Of a stretch of 64,000 bases of DNA, positions 24,329 to 32,851 are shown one piece after another (the first letter of the stretch is position 1; each line of letters starts with the position of its first letter). The notes beneath the pieces were generated by a model. The model saw only the letters and a list, made by a program, of their open reading frames with translations, was not told the origin of the DNA and made no database searches. The stretch comes from an uncultured Acetatifactor sp. (GTDB lineage: Bacteria > Bacillota > Clostridia > Lachnospirales > Lachnospiraceae). The position numbers were made by a program, and so were the translations under genes. The stretch is from contig CANQJL010000011.1 of the NCBI GenBank assembly GCA_947624245.1, forward strand, positions 1 to 64,000. The letters run 5' to 3'.

Positions 24329-25336
24329 ATGGAAAAGGAAAAGTGGTACCGGCTGCCGGGGAGCTTTCTGTGGCAGTACCGCACAACGGCAGTGACGCTC
24401 CTACTGTTCTTTGTAATCTATGCCGTGATATTGGCTCTGTATGCCGTAGAGCCGGAGGCTTACCTGTATGCCACGGCGCTGTGCGGTCTTGCCGTGATGA
24501 TTCTGGCAGGAATCCGATTTGCAGGCTTTGTCAGGGAGTACCGATGCCGGCGGCGGCTCCTGCCGAATATAGGGCTGGAATATGAGCATCTTCCCAAAGC
24601 GCGTACCGTTCCGGAAAAGGAATATCAGGAGATGATAGTCGCTCTTGGCAGGATCAATACCGCCCTTCTTGCGGATCGGCAGAAGGAGCGGCAGGAGAGC
24701 CTCGATTATTACACTACCTGGGTCCACCAGATCAAGACGCCCATTGCGGTGATGCGCATGAATCTGCAGGGCGAGGATACCGAGGAGCACAGGGAGCTTC
24801 TGGCAGAGCTTTTCAGGATCGAGCAGTATGTGGACATGGTGCTTTCCTACATAAGACTGGGCAGCAGCCAGACAGATTTTCTGTTTCAGGAATACGATCT
24901 GGACGCGATCATCAAGCAGGCTGTCCGCAAATATGCCTCCCAGTTCGTCAGATGCAAGATCCGTCTGATCTATGAACCGGTGCACATGACCGTGCTGACG
25001 GACGAAAAGTGGCTGTTGTTCATTCTGGAGCAGCTCTTGTCCAATGCGGTGAAATATACTCGAAAGGGCACGGTCACCATAGCGGTCTCTTCGGATAAGA
25101 TATTGTCTGTGACGGATACAGGCATGGGCATTGCACCGGAAGATCTCCCCCGTATTTTTGAAAAAGGCTTTACCGGCTATCACGGCAGAATGGATAAGAA
25201 AGCCACGGGTCTGGGGCTGTATCTGTGTAAGCAGACCGCCGTAAAGCTGGGAATCGGCATCGACGTCTCGTCAACGCCGGGGAAGGGCAGCACTTTTTCT
25301 CTGGATCTGCACAAGGACCCCCTTGCAATGGAATGA
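24329..25336 (+). CDS. Sensor histidine kinase, BceS-like
   Basis: A 335-residue intramembrane-sensing kinase: two close hydrophobic helices near the N terminus (about residues 18-38 and 43-63) with almost no external loop, a short linker, phospho-acceptor His133 in WVHQIKTPIAVM, then an ATPase domain with EQLLSNAVKY, VTDTGMGI and GLGLYLCKQ. This layout is characteristic of BceS-type kinases, which sense peptide antibiotics through flux of the partner ABC transporter. The ATG at 24329 follows GGGGA; an in-frame ATG at 24236 would include the hairpin region and is less likely. Confidence 0.86.
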   Translation: MEKEKWYRLPGSFLWQYRTTAVTLLLFFVIYAVILALYAVEPEAYLYATALCGLAVMILAGIRFAGFVREYRCRRRLLPNIGLEYEHLPKARTVPEKEYQEMIVALGRINTALLADRQKERQESLDYYTTWVHQIKTPIAVMRMNLQGEDTEEHRELLAELFRIEQYVDMVLSYIRLGSSQTDFLFQEYDLDAIIKQAVRKYASQFVRCKIRLIYEPVHMTVLTDEKWLLFILEQLLSNAVKYTRKGTVTIAVSSDKILSVTDTGMGIAPEDLPRIFEKGFTGYHGRMDKKATGLGLYLCKQTAVKLGIGIDVSSTPGKGSTFSLDLHKDPLAME

Positions 25337-25361
25337 GCAAGAACAGCAGCCTTACAAAAAC

Positions 25362-25436
25362 GTCACATCAAACGGCCAAAATGTCACCTGACTCGATGTC
25401 GGACACGGCGGCCGTTTTGTTATATTCGGAATATAA
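25362..25436 (+). promoter_or_regulatory. Candidate control region of the BceAB-like transporter genes
   Basis: GTCAC occurs at 25362-25366 and 25383-25387, 21 bp or two helical turns apart. A palindrome TTATATTC-G-GAATATAA spans 25420-25436 and contains TATATT as a possible -10. The block lies between the kinase stop and the transporter ribosome site, where the regulator would be expected to bind. No single promoter stands out. Confidence 0.35.
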
Positions 25437-25473
25437 GTACAGCGGGGACGCTGAAAGTCAAGGAGGTCATAAG

Positions 25474-26244
25474 ATGGCAATATTGGAGGTTTCCTGTCTG
25501 AAAAAGATATACACCACGCGCTTTGGAGGCAATCAGGTACAGGCGCTGACCAACGTATCTTTTTCGGTGGAGCAGGGGGAGTATGTGGCAATCATGGGAG
25601 AGTCCGGATCCGGTAAGACCACACTGTTGAATATTCTGGCAGCGCTGGACAAGCCTACCGGCGGCAGAGTGGCGCTGGACGGAAAGGATCTGAGCAGCAT
25701 CAAAGAGCGGGAGATTGCGGCTTTTCGGCGGGATCATCTGGGGTTCGTATTTCAGGATTTTAATCTGCTGGATACCTTCAGCATTAAGGACAATATTTTT
25801 CTTCCCATGGTGCTCGGCGGTAAAAGCGTAAGAGAGATGAAGGCGCGCCTGAATCCCATCGCGTCGAAGCTCGGCATCACGGAAATTCTGGAAAAGTTTC
25901 CCTATGAGGTGTCCGGCGGCCAGAAGCAGCGCGCGGCTGTCGCCAGAGCATTGATTACGAATCCCAGACTGATTTTGGCAGACGAGCCCACAGGCGCTCT
26001 GGACTCCAAATCCGCCACGGGACTTTTGCGTGTATTTGGAGAGCTCAACAGGGAGGGTCAGACCATTCTGATGGTGACCCATTCCACCGGAGCGGCCAGT
26101 CACGCGGGACGGGTGCTGTTCATCAAGGACGGCGAGGTGTTCCATCAAATCTACCGCGGCGAAAGCACCAGCGAGCAGATGTACCAGAAGATCACGGATA
26201 CCCTGACACTGTTGGCGGCACAGAACGTAAGGGGGGAGGTCTAG
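25474..26244 (+). CDS. ABC transporter ATP-binding protein, BceA-like
   Basis: A 256-residue ATPase of the MacB/LolD/BceA class: Walker A GESGSGKTT near residue 42, Q-loop VFQDFNLLD, signature VSGGQKQR near 147, Walker B LILADEPTGALD and switch histidine in MVTHSTGA. It should energise the large permease encoded next and help detoxify or sense membrane-active peptides. The start at 25474 follows AGGAGG and gives MAILEVSCLKK; a longer in-frame start at 25333 overlaps the kinase stop and would cover the control region. Confidence 0.9.
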   Translation: MAILEVSCLKKIYTTRFGGNQVQALTNVSFSVEQGEYVAIMGESGSGKTTLLNILAALDKPTGGRVALDGKDLSSIKEREIAAFRRDHLGFVFQDFNLLDTFSIKDNIFLPMVLGGKSVREMKARLNPIASKLGITEILEKFPYEVSGGQKQRAAVARALITNPRLILADEPTGALDSKSATGLLRVFGELNREGQTILMVTHSTGAASHAGRVLFIKDGEVFHQIYRGESTSEQMYQKITDTLTLLAAQNVRGEV

Positions 26245-26245
26245 T

Positions 26246-28246
26246 ATGAGAATCGGTTTTTATACGCGCCTTGCCCTGAACAATATCCGAAGAAACGGCA
26301 GGACCTATCTGCCTTATCTCATTACCTGCGTCGTTACGGTGACGATGTTCTATCTGGTCAGATCGCTGTCGCTGAATCCGGGCCTGGCGCATGTCTCCGG
26401 AGCGGCCACGGTGATGTACGTAATGGAATTGGGAAGCAGGATCATCGGAATTTTTGCCTGCATTTTTCTGTTCTATACCAACAGTTTTCTTGTAAAGCGC
26501 AGGAAAAAAGAATTCGGACTTTTCAATATACTGGGAATGGAGAAAAAGCATCTTGCGCTGATACTGTTTCTGGAAACACTGATCCTTACCGCCGTCAGTC
26601 TGGGACTGGGACTGCTCTTCGGCGTGGCGCTGGACAAGGCCATGTTCCTGTTGATCACAAGGGCCATGGGAAACGGCGCGACGCTGGGATTCTTTCTCTC
26701 GAAAAGGACCTTCGCCGACACGGGGACCCTTTTCGGTATTCTTTTCTTCCTCATCTATGTAAAGTCCGTGTTCACGGTGGGAACGGCCCGCCCCATGGAG
26801 CTGCTCCGCGGAGGGAACGTGGGAGAAAAGGAACCGAAGGCCAAGTGGTTCCTGGCGCTAATCGGCGCGGCTGCCATGGGGGCCGGCTATCATATAGCGT
26901 TGACCATCACCAATCCGGTGGCGGCGGTCAGCTACTTTTTTGTGGCGGTGATTCTGGTCATTATCGGCACTTACCTGCTGTTTACCGCAGGCAGCATCAC
27001 GCTTTTGAAGCTGCTTAAGATGAACCGGAATTTCTATTACAGGACAAAGCATTTTATCAGTGTGTCCGGCATGATCTACCGCATGAAGCAAAATGCGGTG
27101 GGACTTGCCAATATCTGTATTCTCTCCACCATGGTGCTGATCATGGTGTCCTCCACCTCCTGTATGATGGTGGGCATGGAGGACTTGATCCGCACCAGAT
27201 ATCCCAATGATTTCGAAATCTATTCCAAAGACACGCCCTCCCGAAACGAGGAGCTGTTCTCGCAGATCGACGCGCTCTGCGCAGAAATGGACGTGTCTGT
27301 GACGGACAGGCTCCAATATTCCGACATGACCTTTACCGTGGCGCAGCAGGATGGGGAATTTGTCACGGACGGCGTTCTGGTGGATATGTCGGACCCCAAT
27401 GCCTTTCGTCTGCTGGAGTTCATTCCGCTCTCCGATTATAATGCCTTCGCCGGGGAGGACCGTATTCTCGGAGAAAAGGAGATGCTCTTTTATTCCGGCC
27501 GTCAAAAATATGCGAGGGATACCGTGAGCCTGTTCGGCATGGACTTTCGGATTGCCGAGAAATTGGAAAGGTTCCCTGTGGAAGGAAGGATAGGGGATCA
27601 TATTGTGAACAGCTATTACTGTGTGGTGAGAGATGAGAATTTTAAAGAGCTGGCGGAAGCTGCGGGGCAGCAGACCGGAGAGAGCGATCTGATCAGCACC
27701 TACTATGGGTTTGACACTTCCGCGGACGACGAGCAACAGAACCGGCTATACGCCGGCATGACACAGGCTGTATCGGCCTATGGGCTGAACGGGTACATTG
27801 AGACGCGCATCGGCAGCAGGGCTTCCTTTATGAGCCTGTATGGAGGAATCTTTTTCCTGGGCATCTGTCTGGGCCTGCTGTTCATCATGGCAACCGTGCT
27901 GATCATCTATTACAAGCAAATTTCCGAAGGCTACGAGGACAGGGAACGCTTTGCAATCCTGCAGAAGGTGGGCATGACGCCCAAGGAGGTCCGCAGTGCA
28001 ATACGTTCCCAGGTGCTGACGGTATTTTTCCTGCCGTTGGCGGTGGCCGGCATCCATGTGGCGGCGGCATTTCCGCTGATCACGCTGGTGCTGAAGCTGA
28101 TGAATATGGTCAACGCGAAGCTTTTCCTGATCTGCACGATCGTGTGCTATCTGGTGTTCGTAGTCATGTACATATCGATCTACAGCCTGACCGCCAGGAC
28201 GTATTACAGAATCGTCAGCAGACCGGCAAAGATTTTGCAGTCTTAA
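26246..28246 (+). CDS. ABC transporter permease, BceB-like
   Basis: A 666-residue membrane protein with about ten helices and the large extracytoplasmic domain (about residues 300-520) that marks BceB-type permeases, which bind peptide antibiotics and control the BceS kinase. The N terminus has FYTRLALNNIRRNGRTYLPY, the standard opening of the family. It starts 1 bp after the ATPase stop with GGGGGAGG as ribosome site. Together with genes at 23490, 24329 and 25474 it forms a complete resistance and sensing module. The specific peptide is unknown. Confidence 0.88.
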   Translation: MRIGFYTRLALNNIRRNGRTYLPYLITCVVTVTMFYLVRSLSLNPGLAHVSGAATVMYVMELGSRIIGIFACIFLFYTNSFLVKRRKKEFGLFNILGMEKKHLALILFLETLILTAVSLGLGLLFGVALDKAMFLLITRAMGNGATLGFFLSKRTFADTGTLFGILFFLIYVKSVFTVGTARPMELLRGGNVGEKEPKAKWFLALIGAAAMGAGYHIALTITNPVAAVSYFFVAVILVIIGTYLLFTAGSITLLKLLKMNRNFYYRTKHFISVSGMIYRMKQNAVGLANICILSTMVLIMVSSTSCMMVGMEDLIRTRYPNDFEIYSKDTPSRNEELFSQIDALCAEMDVSVTDRLQYSDMTFTVAQQDGEFVTDGVLVDMSDPNAFRLLEFIPLSDYNAFAGEDRILGEKEMLFYSGRQKYARDTVSLFGMDFRIAEKLERFPVEGRIGDHIVNSYYCVVRDENFKELAEAAGQQTGESDLISTYYGFDTSADDEQQNRLYAGMTQAVSAYGLNGYIETRIGSRASFMSLYGGIFFLGICLGLLFIMATVLIIYYKQISEGYEDRERFAILQKVGMTPKEVRSAIRSQVLTVFFLPLAVAGIHVAAAFPLITLVLKLMNMVNAKLFLICTIVCYLVFVVMYISIYSLTARTYYRIVSRPAKILQS

Positions 28247-28272
28247 ATTGATCTATTGACCTGTAAAAACCA

Positions 28273-28302
28273 TTGTATTTTCCGAAATAGATATGATACA
28301 AT
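28273..28302 (+). promoter_or_regulatory. Promoter of the glucuronoxylan utilisation locus
   Basis: TTGTAT (28273-28278) and TACAAT (28297-28302), spacer 18 bp. It is the only promoter-like pair between the BceB-like gene and the first xylan gene. A weak -35 fits activator control, perhaps by the YesN-like regulator at 46606. No clear catabolite-response element is seen. Confidence 0.5.
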
Positions 28303-28334
28303 ATAGCCGATATCGAAATCTTTCGGAAAGGCGG

Positions 28335-29879
28335 ATGAAAAACATGCTCAGACAGGTAGAGACAGAGAACGGATGGGTGCGCGGGATAGAGGCGTCGGAC
28401 CCGAGAATCACGGCATTTAAGGGGATTCCGTTTGCCGCTCCGCCTACAGGCGAAAACAGATGGCGTGCTCCGCAGCCCTGTGAGAGCTGGGAGGGGATAA
28501 GGGAGACATATCGTTTTGCACCGATTGCCGTACAGGACACGCCGGGTCTCGGCGACGATATCTACTGTCGGGAGTGGCATGTGGATCCCGATATCGAAAT
28601 GAATGAGGACTGCCTCTATTTGAACGTTTGGACGGGTGCAAAGAAGGCAGATGAGAAATTGCCCGTGCTTGTGTGGTTTTTCGGCGGCGGTCTGCAGTGG
28701 GGCTATCCTTCCGAGATGGAGTTTGACGGAGAACGCCTTGCACGTCGCGGCATTGTGGTTGTAACGGTAAATTATCGCCTCAATGTGTTCGGATTTTTGG
28801 CGCATCCGCAGATAACAGAACAGCAGCCGGACGCGCCTTCCAACTTCGGCTGTCTGGATCAGCAGGCAGGGCTTAAGTGGGTGATACGCAACATAGCGGC
28901 CTTCGGCGGGAATCCCGATAATATCACGATCGCAGGACAGTCCGCAGGCGGCGGAAGCGTAATCAGTCAGATGGCCTGTCCGGAGAATCAGGGACTGTTC
29001 CGAAGGGCGGTGATCATGAGCGCCATGATACGGAATCCCTACGGCAACGAGGCGTTCGGAAAGCCGGAACCTCTTATGCAGGCACAGAAGAACGGAGAAG
29101 ATTTCTTTGAGTTTCTCGGGGTGAAGAGCCTGGAGGAGGCGAGAGCGCTGGACGCCTTTTATATCCGTGACAAATACGGGGAGTATGCGCAGAGCCACCC
29201 GAGAATGTTCACGGTTCTGGATCACACATTCTGCAAGGGAGATCCGCTGCAGATCATCAAGGACGGAAAATGTGCCAATATCCCCATCATGTCAGGCAAT
29301 ACCGCGGACGAATTTCTCAATTATATCACGGCGGATTCGCCCGAACAGCTTCGGGAAAAGGCGGTAAAGCTGTACGGCGATAAGGCGGATGAGTTTCTGG
29401 CGTTTCGGGAGGCTGCCTGCTGTGACAAAGACGGGCGCTACGGCGTGGTCAGCGGTATTGAATGCAATGCAAAGAGCCTGTTTGCCGCAAAGAGCAGGAG
29501 AGGGGAAAATAATTGCTATTATTACTGCTTTGACACGGATATCCCCGGCTGGGACAATCCCGGCACTTTTCACTCCGTGGATCTGTGGTTCTTTTTTGAG
29601 ACGCTGGCAAATTGCTGGCGGCCGTTTGTGGGACGTCATTATGATCTGGCGAGGCAGATGTGCAATTACTGGGCTAACTTTATTAAGACAGGAGACCCGA
29701 ACGGGAAGGACGCGGACGGGACTTTACTGCAGGAATGGAAGCCGTACACGGAGGAGGATCCCTGCAAGATGATTTTTTCGTCGGAAGGTCCCAGGGTGGA
29801 TCACAGCAGGGAATCCGCCTTTAAGAAATTTTTAATGGAAAATATCGATGCGGGAGAACGTGCAAATGAAATATCATAA
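28335..29879 (+). CDS. Type-B carboxylesterase, probable xylan side-chain esterase
   Basis: A 514-residue alpha/beta hydrolase of the carboxylesterase type B family: ITAFKGIPFAAPPTGENRW near the N terminus, EDCLYLNVW, oxyanion region FFGGGLQWG, nucleophile Ser203 in AGQSAGGGSV (the usual GESAG has Glu), and probable catalytic His in TFHSVDLWFFF. No signal peptide, so cytoplasmic. Leading a xylan-oligosaccharide locus, it may remove acetyl or feruloyl groups. ATGs at 28335 and 28344 are both possible; one at 28293 lies inside the promoter. It overlaps the next gene by 14 bp. Confidence 0.82.
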   Translation: MKNMLRQVETENGWVRGIEASDPRITAFKGIPFAAPPTGENRWRAPQPCESWEGIRETYRFAPIAVQDTPGLGDDIYCREWHVDPDIEMNEDCLYLNVWTGAKKADEKLPVLVWFFGGGLQWGYPSEMEFDGERLARRGIVVVTVNYRLNVFGFLAHPQITEQQPDAPSNFGCLDQQAGLKWVIRNIAAFGGNPDNITIAGQSAGGGSVISQMACPENQGLFRRAVIMSAMIRNPYGNEAFGKPEPLMQAQKNGEDFFEFLGVKSLEEARALDAFYIRDKYGEYAQSHPRMFTVLDHTFCKGDPLQIIKDGKCANIPIMSGNTADEFLNYITADSPEQLREKAVKLYGDKADEFLAFREAACCDKDGRYGVVSGIECNAKSLFAAKSRRGENNCYYYCFDTDIPGWDNPGTFHSVDLWFFFETLANCWRPFVGRHYDLARQMCNYWANFIKTGDPNGKDADGTLLQEWKPYTEEDPCKMIFSSEGPRVDHSRESAFKKFLMENIDAGERANEIS

Positions 29880-30990
29880 TCTGTTTTTGGAAGCAGGAAT
29901 CAGCGAGGAGCAGACAGACAGGCGGCTTGAAGAGATATGGAATACTTTTTTCTACGGCAGGGAAGATGAGAGGATCTATTTCCCTGTCGGAGATGATATG
30001 GGATATCTGTGTGATACCGGAAACGACGATGCCAGAACGGAGGGAATGTCCTATGGCATGATGATCTGCGTGCAGATGAACCGCAAGGAGGAGTTTGACC
30101 GTATCTGGAAGTGGGCCAAGACATACATGTATATGGACAAGGGAGAGAATGAGGGCTATTTTGCATGGTCCTGCGGCACGGACGGAAGCAAGAACGCATA
30201 CGGACCGGCTCCGGACGGCGAAGAATTTTTTGCGATGGCGCTCTTTTTTGCCTCTCACAGATGGGGGGACGGCGAAGGGATCTATGCTTACTCCGAGCAG
30301 GCGAAGGAAATTCTCCGCGCCTGCCTGCACAAGGGATATGACGGAAGGCCCGGACAGCCCATGTGGAATCATGATAACAAGCAGATTCTGTTCGTTCCCG
30401 GCTGTGATTTTACGGATCCGTCATATCATCTGCCGCACTTCTATGAACTTTTCGCTAGGTGGGCGTATGAGGAGGACAGGGAGTTTTTCGCACAGGCTGC
30501 GGAGGCCAGCAGAAAATATCTGGCGGCGGCCTGCCATCCGGTGACGGGTTTTTCGGCGGAGTACGCCGAATTTGACGGTTCGCCGATGAGCAGAGGCCTG
30601 CCCTGGACGGGGGAACGTCACGATTGGTTTTACAGCGACGCTTATCGCACGGCGGCAAATATCGGTCTGGACTATGAGTGGTTCGGCATAGACTGCGGGC
30701 AGAGAGCGGCGGCGACGCGCATTCAGGAATTTCTGCTGGAAGATGCCCGAAAGGGAGAATATCATACCTATGAGGTGGACGGAAGGATCGCCGATCTGTC
30801 GGTGCTTCATCCGGTCGCAATCACTGCGGCGACAGCACAGGCGTCCTTGGCTTCCGAAAGTCCTCACAGGCTTGAGTGGGTAAAGAGGTTTTTTGACCTG
30901 CCGCTGCGCGAGGGAAAAAGAAGATACTATGACAACTGTCTGTATTTTTTTGCATTTCTTGCATTGAGCGGCAACTATCGCATATGGTAG
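29866..30990 (+). CDS. GH8 reducing-end xylose-releasing exo-oligoxylanase (Rex-like)
   Basis: A 374-residue glycoside hydrolase family 8 enzyme that removes xylose from the reducing end of xylo-oligosaccharides. Conserved residues fit Rex enzymes: catalytic acid Glu59 in ARTEGMSYGMM and candidate base Asp258 in WFYSDAYR. There is no signal peptide, consistent with action on imported oligosaccharides; secreted GH8 endoglucanases differ. The ATG at 29866 follows GGGAGA; an ATG at 29848 is in frame but poorly placed. It belongs to the coupled xylan operon, 33 bp before the SGNH gene. Confidence 0.88.
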   Translation: MKYHNLFLEAGISEEQTDRRLEEIWNTFFYGREDERIYFPVGDDMGYLCDTGNDDARTEGMSYGMMICVQMNRKEEFDRIWKWAKTYMYMDKGENEGYFAWSCGTDGSKNAYGPAPDGEEFFAMALFFASHRWGDGEGIYAYSEQAKEILRACLHKGYDGRPGQPMWNHDNKQILFVPGCDFTDPSYHLPHFYELFARWAYEEDREFFAQAAEASRKYLAAACHPVTGFSAEYAEFDGSPMSRGLPWTGERHDWFYSDAYRTAANIGLDYEWFGIDCGQRAAATRIQEFLLEDARKGEYHTYEVDGRIADLSVLHPVAITAATAQASLASESPHRLEWVKRFFDLPLREGKRRYYDNCLYFFAFLALSGNYRIW

Positions 30991-31023
30991 AACAGGACAA
31001 AGAAGGAAAGCGGGGAACGCCGT

Positions 31024-32835
31024 ATGAGGTCAACCGGAAAGAACGGAGAGTTTGCGGGTCCGAAAGCACCGAAGGATCCCGTTAAAAAGAGGCCGGGCTT
31101 CTATATCATGAGGGGAAAGGATATCATGGGCAGCCCTCAGCCTGACGGCAGGGGTATTCAGTTCCTGTATCAGAGCGACGGCAGGCTGCTCAGCAGTGCG
31201 CGCATTGTCGGCAATATCACGGATGAAAGCATGATAGAGCTCATGAAGACCGCGGAGGGCTTTAAGAAGCTGGTGCACAGCATCGGCGTCAGCGTAGAGA
31301 CCGATGACGAATCGGAGACAGTGGATTTCGTGTTTCAAATGTACGGGAAAACGGATCCGTATCAATCGGGAACGACGATCCGGCAGAGCATCCCGACGGA
31401 CGGCATGGAGACATTGGTGGAGCTTGACGGGCAGCAGTGGTCGGAGGACGATGCCGAGCCGGGGCAGATCCGATTTGAATTCGATACAGGCGGCTGCATG
31501 GGAAAGGCAGATGTGAAGCTGTATCTCAGGGACGGTTTTGAGGCGCCGGAGGAGACCCGAGAGACGACCGTGAATTTCGATTCTCCTCTGTACGGCGAAA
31601 TGGTAAAGAAGTCTCTGATGTCGCTGGGCAATCCCGCGAGACTGCAGAAGGCGCTGCGCAAAGCGCGGGAAGGCAGGGATGTCACGGCTGCATTCATCGG
31701 CGGATCCGTCACGCAGGGAGCGGGGGCGGTCCCCATCAACACCATGTGTTACGCACGGCAGATCTTCGAGGGGTTGTGCGGCTATTTGGAAAAGGGAACC
31801 GATGAAAATATACATTTCAGAAAAGCCGGCGTGGGCGGCACCCCTTCGGAGCTGGGCATGATCCGATATGAGAGAGATGTGCTGCGCACGGATGAATACT
31901 CCGGAGCAGGGGAAGAGGAACCTGATATTGTTATAGTGGAATTCGCGGTAAACGATGAGGGCGATGAGACGAAGGGCGAGTGCTATGACTCTCTGGTCAG
32001 AAAAATATTGATGCAGGACAACCGGCCGGCGGTGATCCTGCTTTTTGCCGTATTTGCGGACGACGGTAATCTGCAGGAGAGACTTTCTCCTGTGGGAAGA
32101 GCGTACAGTCTTCCGATGGTCAGCGTCAAGGATGCGGTGGTAGAACAGTTTTATGACAAAAGCGGCGGGAGACTTATCACGAAAAATCAATTTTTTTATG
32201 ACTCTTATCATCCCTCCAATCTGGGACACCGCATTATGGCGGACTGTGTTCTGCACTGTATCAGGGAGGCGGACAGGCATCCGGAATGCAGGGACGACGT
32301 GTGCATTGCGAAGATCGAGCCGCCGAAGGGGAAGGCTTTTGAGCAGGTCAGGCTGTTGGATCGGAAAATATATGAACGGATTTCGGACAGAGCGCAGGGG
32401 AACGGACAAAGTATTGCGGGGACCGGTTTTTCGGTGCGGATCGACTGCGGGGACTTTTCCGGTACGGATGAAGATCTTCAGGCAGTGGAGATGGACATGG
32501 ATCTGGAGCTGACGAAGGAATTTCCCTACAACTGGATGTATACGGGCGGCCGTGCCTCGGACGGCGAGGTCAGGCCCTTTGTGATGGATATTGTCTGCAC
32601 CTCGCTTCTTCTTGTGTTTAAGGATTCCGCCGGCATACATACGGGCTGCGCCCGTGTCCTGGCGGACGGCGAGGAGGTCCTGTATGCGGATCCGCATATC
32701 AATGGCTGGACACACTGCAATGCGGCCATCTGTTTCAAAGAAAGGGAGCGCAGAATGCATCATGTGGAAATTCACATGGCGGAGGGACAGGCGGATAAAG
32801 AGTTCACGATTCTTGGGTTCGGATATGTAGAGTAG
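31024..32835 (+). CDS. SGNH/GDSL hydrolase with an extra N-terminal domain, probable acetyl-xylan-oligosaccharide esterase
   Basis: A 603-residue protein without signal peptide. The N-terminal ~200 residues form a beta-rich domain I do not recognise. The SGNH esterase core follows: block I FIGGSVTQGAG with Ser228, block II Gly in KAGVGGTPSELG, block III Asn in VEFAVNDEGDE, and block V DSYHPSN with Asp393 and His396. A C-terminal beta segment of about 180 residues ends the protein. SGNH enzymes of this kind deacetylate polysaccharides, and the location between GH8 and GH115 genes suggests deacetylation of acidic xylo-oligosaccharides. The CAZy family cannot be set with confidence here. Confidence 0.78.
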   Translation: MRSTGKNGEFAGPKAPKDPVKKRPGFYIMRGKDIMGSPQPDGRGIQFLYQSDGRLLSSARIVGNITDESMIELMKTAEGFKKLVHSIGVSVETDDESETVDFVFQMYGKTDPYQSGTTIRQSIPTDGMETLVELDGQQWSEDDAEPGQIRFEFDTGGCMGKADVKLYLRDGFEAPEETRETTVNFDSPLYGEMVKKSLMSLGNPARLQKALRKAREGRDVTAAFIGGSVTQGAGAVPINTMCYARQIFEGLCGYLEKGTDENIHFRKAGVGGTPSELGMIRYERDVLRTDEYSGAGEEEPDIVIVEFAVNDEGDETKGECYDSLVRKILMQDNRPAVILLFAVFADDGNLQERLSPVGRAYSLPMVSVKDAVVEQFYDKSGGRLITKNQFFYDSYHPSNLGHRIMADCVLHCIREADRHPECRDDVCIAKIEPPKGKAFEQVRLLDRKIYERISDRAQGNGQSIAGTGFSVRIDCGDFSGTDEDLQAVEMDMDLELTKEFPYNWMYTGGRASDGEVRPFVMDIVCTSLLLVFKDSAGIHTGCARVLADGEEVLYADPHINGWTHCNAAICFKERERRMHHVEIHMAEGQADKEFTILGFGYVE

Positions 32836-32851
32836 GCGGAGCAGAGACGGT

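Noticed and set aside
28291..28302. ATATGATACAAT shared with 23418-23429 as a common operator
   Set aside because: The overlap is mostly the -10 consensus; two copies of a promoter-like string are not evidence of a shared regulator.
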